In this document: in pieces, positions 63,656-64,000 of the stretch
Layout: the number at the start of each line of letters is the position of its first letter
Position numbering within the stretch: position 1 is the stretch's first letter
From: DATHRK01 sp035513295
GTDB taxonomy: Bacteria; Gemmatimonadota; Gemmatimonadetes; Longimicrobiales; RSA9
Assembly: GCA_035513295.1 (NCBI GenBank)
Contig: DATKCH010000013.1
Coordinates: 1-64,000, forward strand
Reading direction: 5' to 3'
Length of the DNA: 64,000 bases
Translations under genes and position numbers: made by a program
The notes under the pieces: generated by a model
Database searches by the model: none
Told to the model about the DNA's origin: nothing
Seen by the model: only the letters and a program-made list of their open reading frames with translations

Positions 63656-64000
63656 TCCAGGCTTCCGCGCCCTTCCGCGCCGAAACGCGATGTGCTGCAA
63701 CCGCGCGGCTTCCGTGTCGCCCCCTTCCCCGCCCGTCTGCGCCTGACCGCGCCGATCTGCGGCCTCGTGACCCCAATCTGACCCCAAGTGTTGTTTCTCG
63801 GGCCTGCGCCTGCCATGATCCGGCCAACCTCCGCCAGCCGCGTTCGGCGAAGCTAGGAGGCCAGGGCGGTCAAAATGGCGGCCAGAGCAGGCGCAGCCAA
63901 GCGTCTGCTCCTCCCGGACCCAGCAGAGGCGGGGCCCTGCTGGGAGCTCGCACACCAGGTGGGTGTGAGGCGGGGGCCCGACGGCCAGCGTGCCGATGGC
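63656..64000. other. Gene-free sequence beyond the tRNA scar, possible end of an integrated element
   Basis: No convincing coding region is seen; reading frames here are Arg/Gly-rich with no family resemblance. It holds two TGACCCCAA copies 11 nt apart (63768-63787) and an 8-bp inverted repeat (CCCAGCAG at 63918, CTGCTGGG at 63936). Such features suit the arm sites of an integrase, but the assignment is inference. Confidence 0.4.
63768..63787 (+). repeat. Two direct copies of TGACCCCAA, 11-nt period
   Basis: Exact nonamers separated by TC. The 11-nt spacing places both on the same helix face, as for tandem protein-binding sites. They lie 115 nt from the tRNA scar, on the side of the putative element. 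Confidence 0.4.

Noticed and set aside
63609..63690. Intact tRNA on the minus strand
   Set aside because: The 5' acceptor strand, D arm and most of the anticodon stem partner are missing, so only the 3' half can be supported.
63644..63955. 103-codon minus-strand frame at the right edge
   Set aside because: Low-complexity Gly/Arg composition, no start signal and no family resemblance; it overlaps the tRNA fragment.

Overview
The window is a gap-poor, very GC-rich chromosomal segment from a Gram-negative (diderm) bacterium. Kdo/LPS synthesis and Lpt transport genes, TamA/TamB, a lipoprotein acyltransferase and a cytochrome c maturation operon show an outer membrane and a respiratory, c-type-cytochrome lifestyle. 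Together with a UPF0182 membrane protein, frequent GTG/TTG starts and dense 1-4 nt gene overlaps, this fits Gemmatimonadota or a relative. That assignment is inference from gene content, not a measured phylogeny.

Layout. 1-7.6 kb: the end of a complex I operon (nuoH partial, nuoIJKLMN). 7.7-16.2 kb: central metabolism (phosphohexomutase, UPF0182 protein, carbamate kinase, sucCD, an EIIA-CBS fusion, ndk). 16.3-22.2 kb: a complete fatty-acid initiation and elongation cluster (DUF177, rpmF, plsX, fabH, fabD, fabG, acpP, fabF). 22.3-26.1 kb: DedA protein, a XerC/XerD-type recombinase, a TrpG/PabA amidotransferase and an outer-membrane barrel. 26.1-36.5 kb: a palindromic repeat, then a Kdo-to-LPS-transport operon (kdsB, pyrG, kdsA, kdsC, kdsD, lptC, lptA, lptB, rpoN). 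36.6-46.8 kb: envelope glycan and lipid genes on both strands, including four glycosyltransferase or glycan-linked membrane proteins, a methyltransferase and PlsC. 46.86 kb: a 28-bp AT-rich site that matches the chromosomal dif consensus. 47-54.3 kb: a TPR protein, TamA and TamB. 54.4-63.5 kb, minus strand: lgt and ccmHGFEDCBA, preceded by LemA, a nucleotidyltransferase and a TPM protein. 63.6-64 kb: the 3' half of a tRNA-Arg(CCU) that looks like an integration-site scar, followed by gene-free sequence.

How it fits together. Most genes left of the dif site are on the plus strand and most to the right are on the minus strand, as expected if two replication forks meet near 46.9 kb. The window therefore appears to span the replication terminus, and the recombinase that would act there may be the Xer gene 23 kb away. 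Unusually, this terminus region is full of housekeeping and envelope genes. The strongest non-routine items are the dif site, the tRNA scar at the right edge, the palindromic repeat at 26.1 kb whose end recurs at the fabD/fabG junction, an LptB with an extra N-terminal domain, and a translationally coupled LemA-nucleotidyltransferase pair next to a TPM gene.
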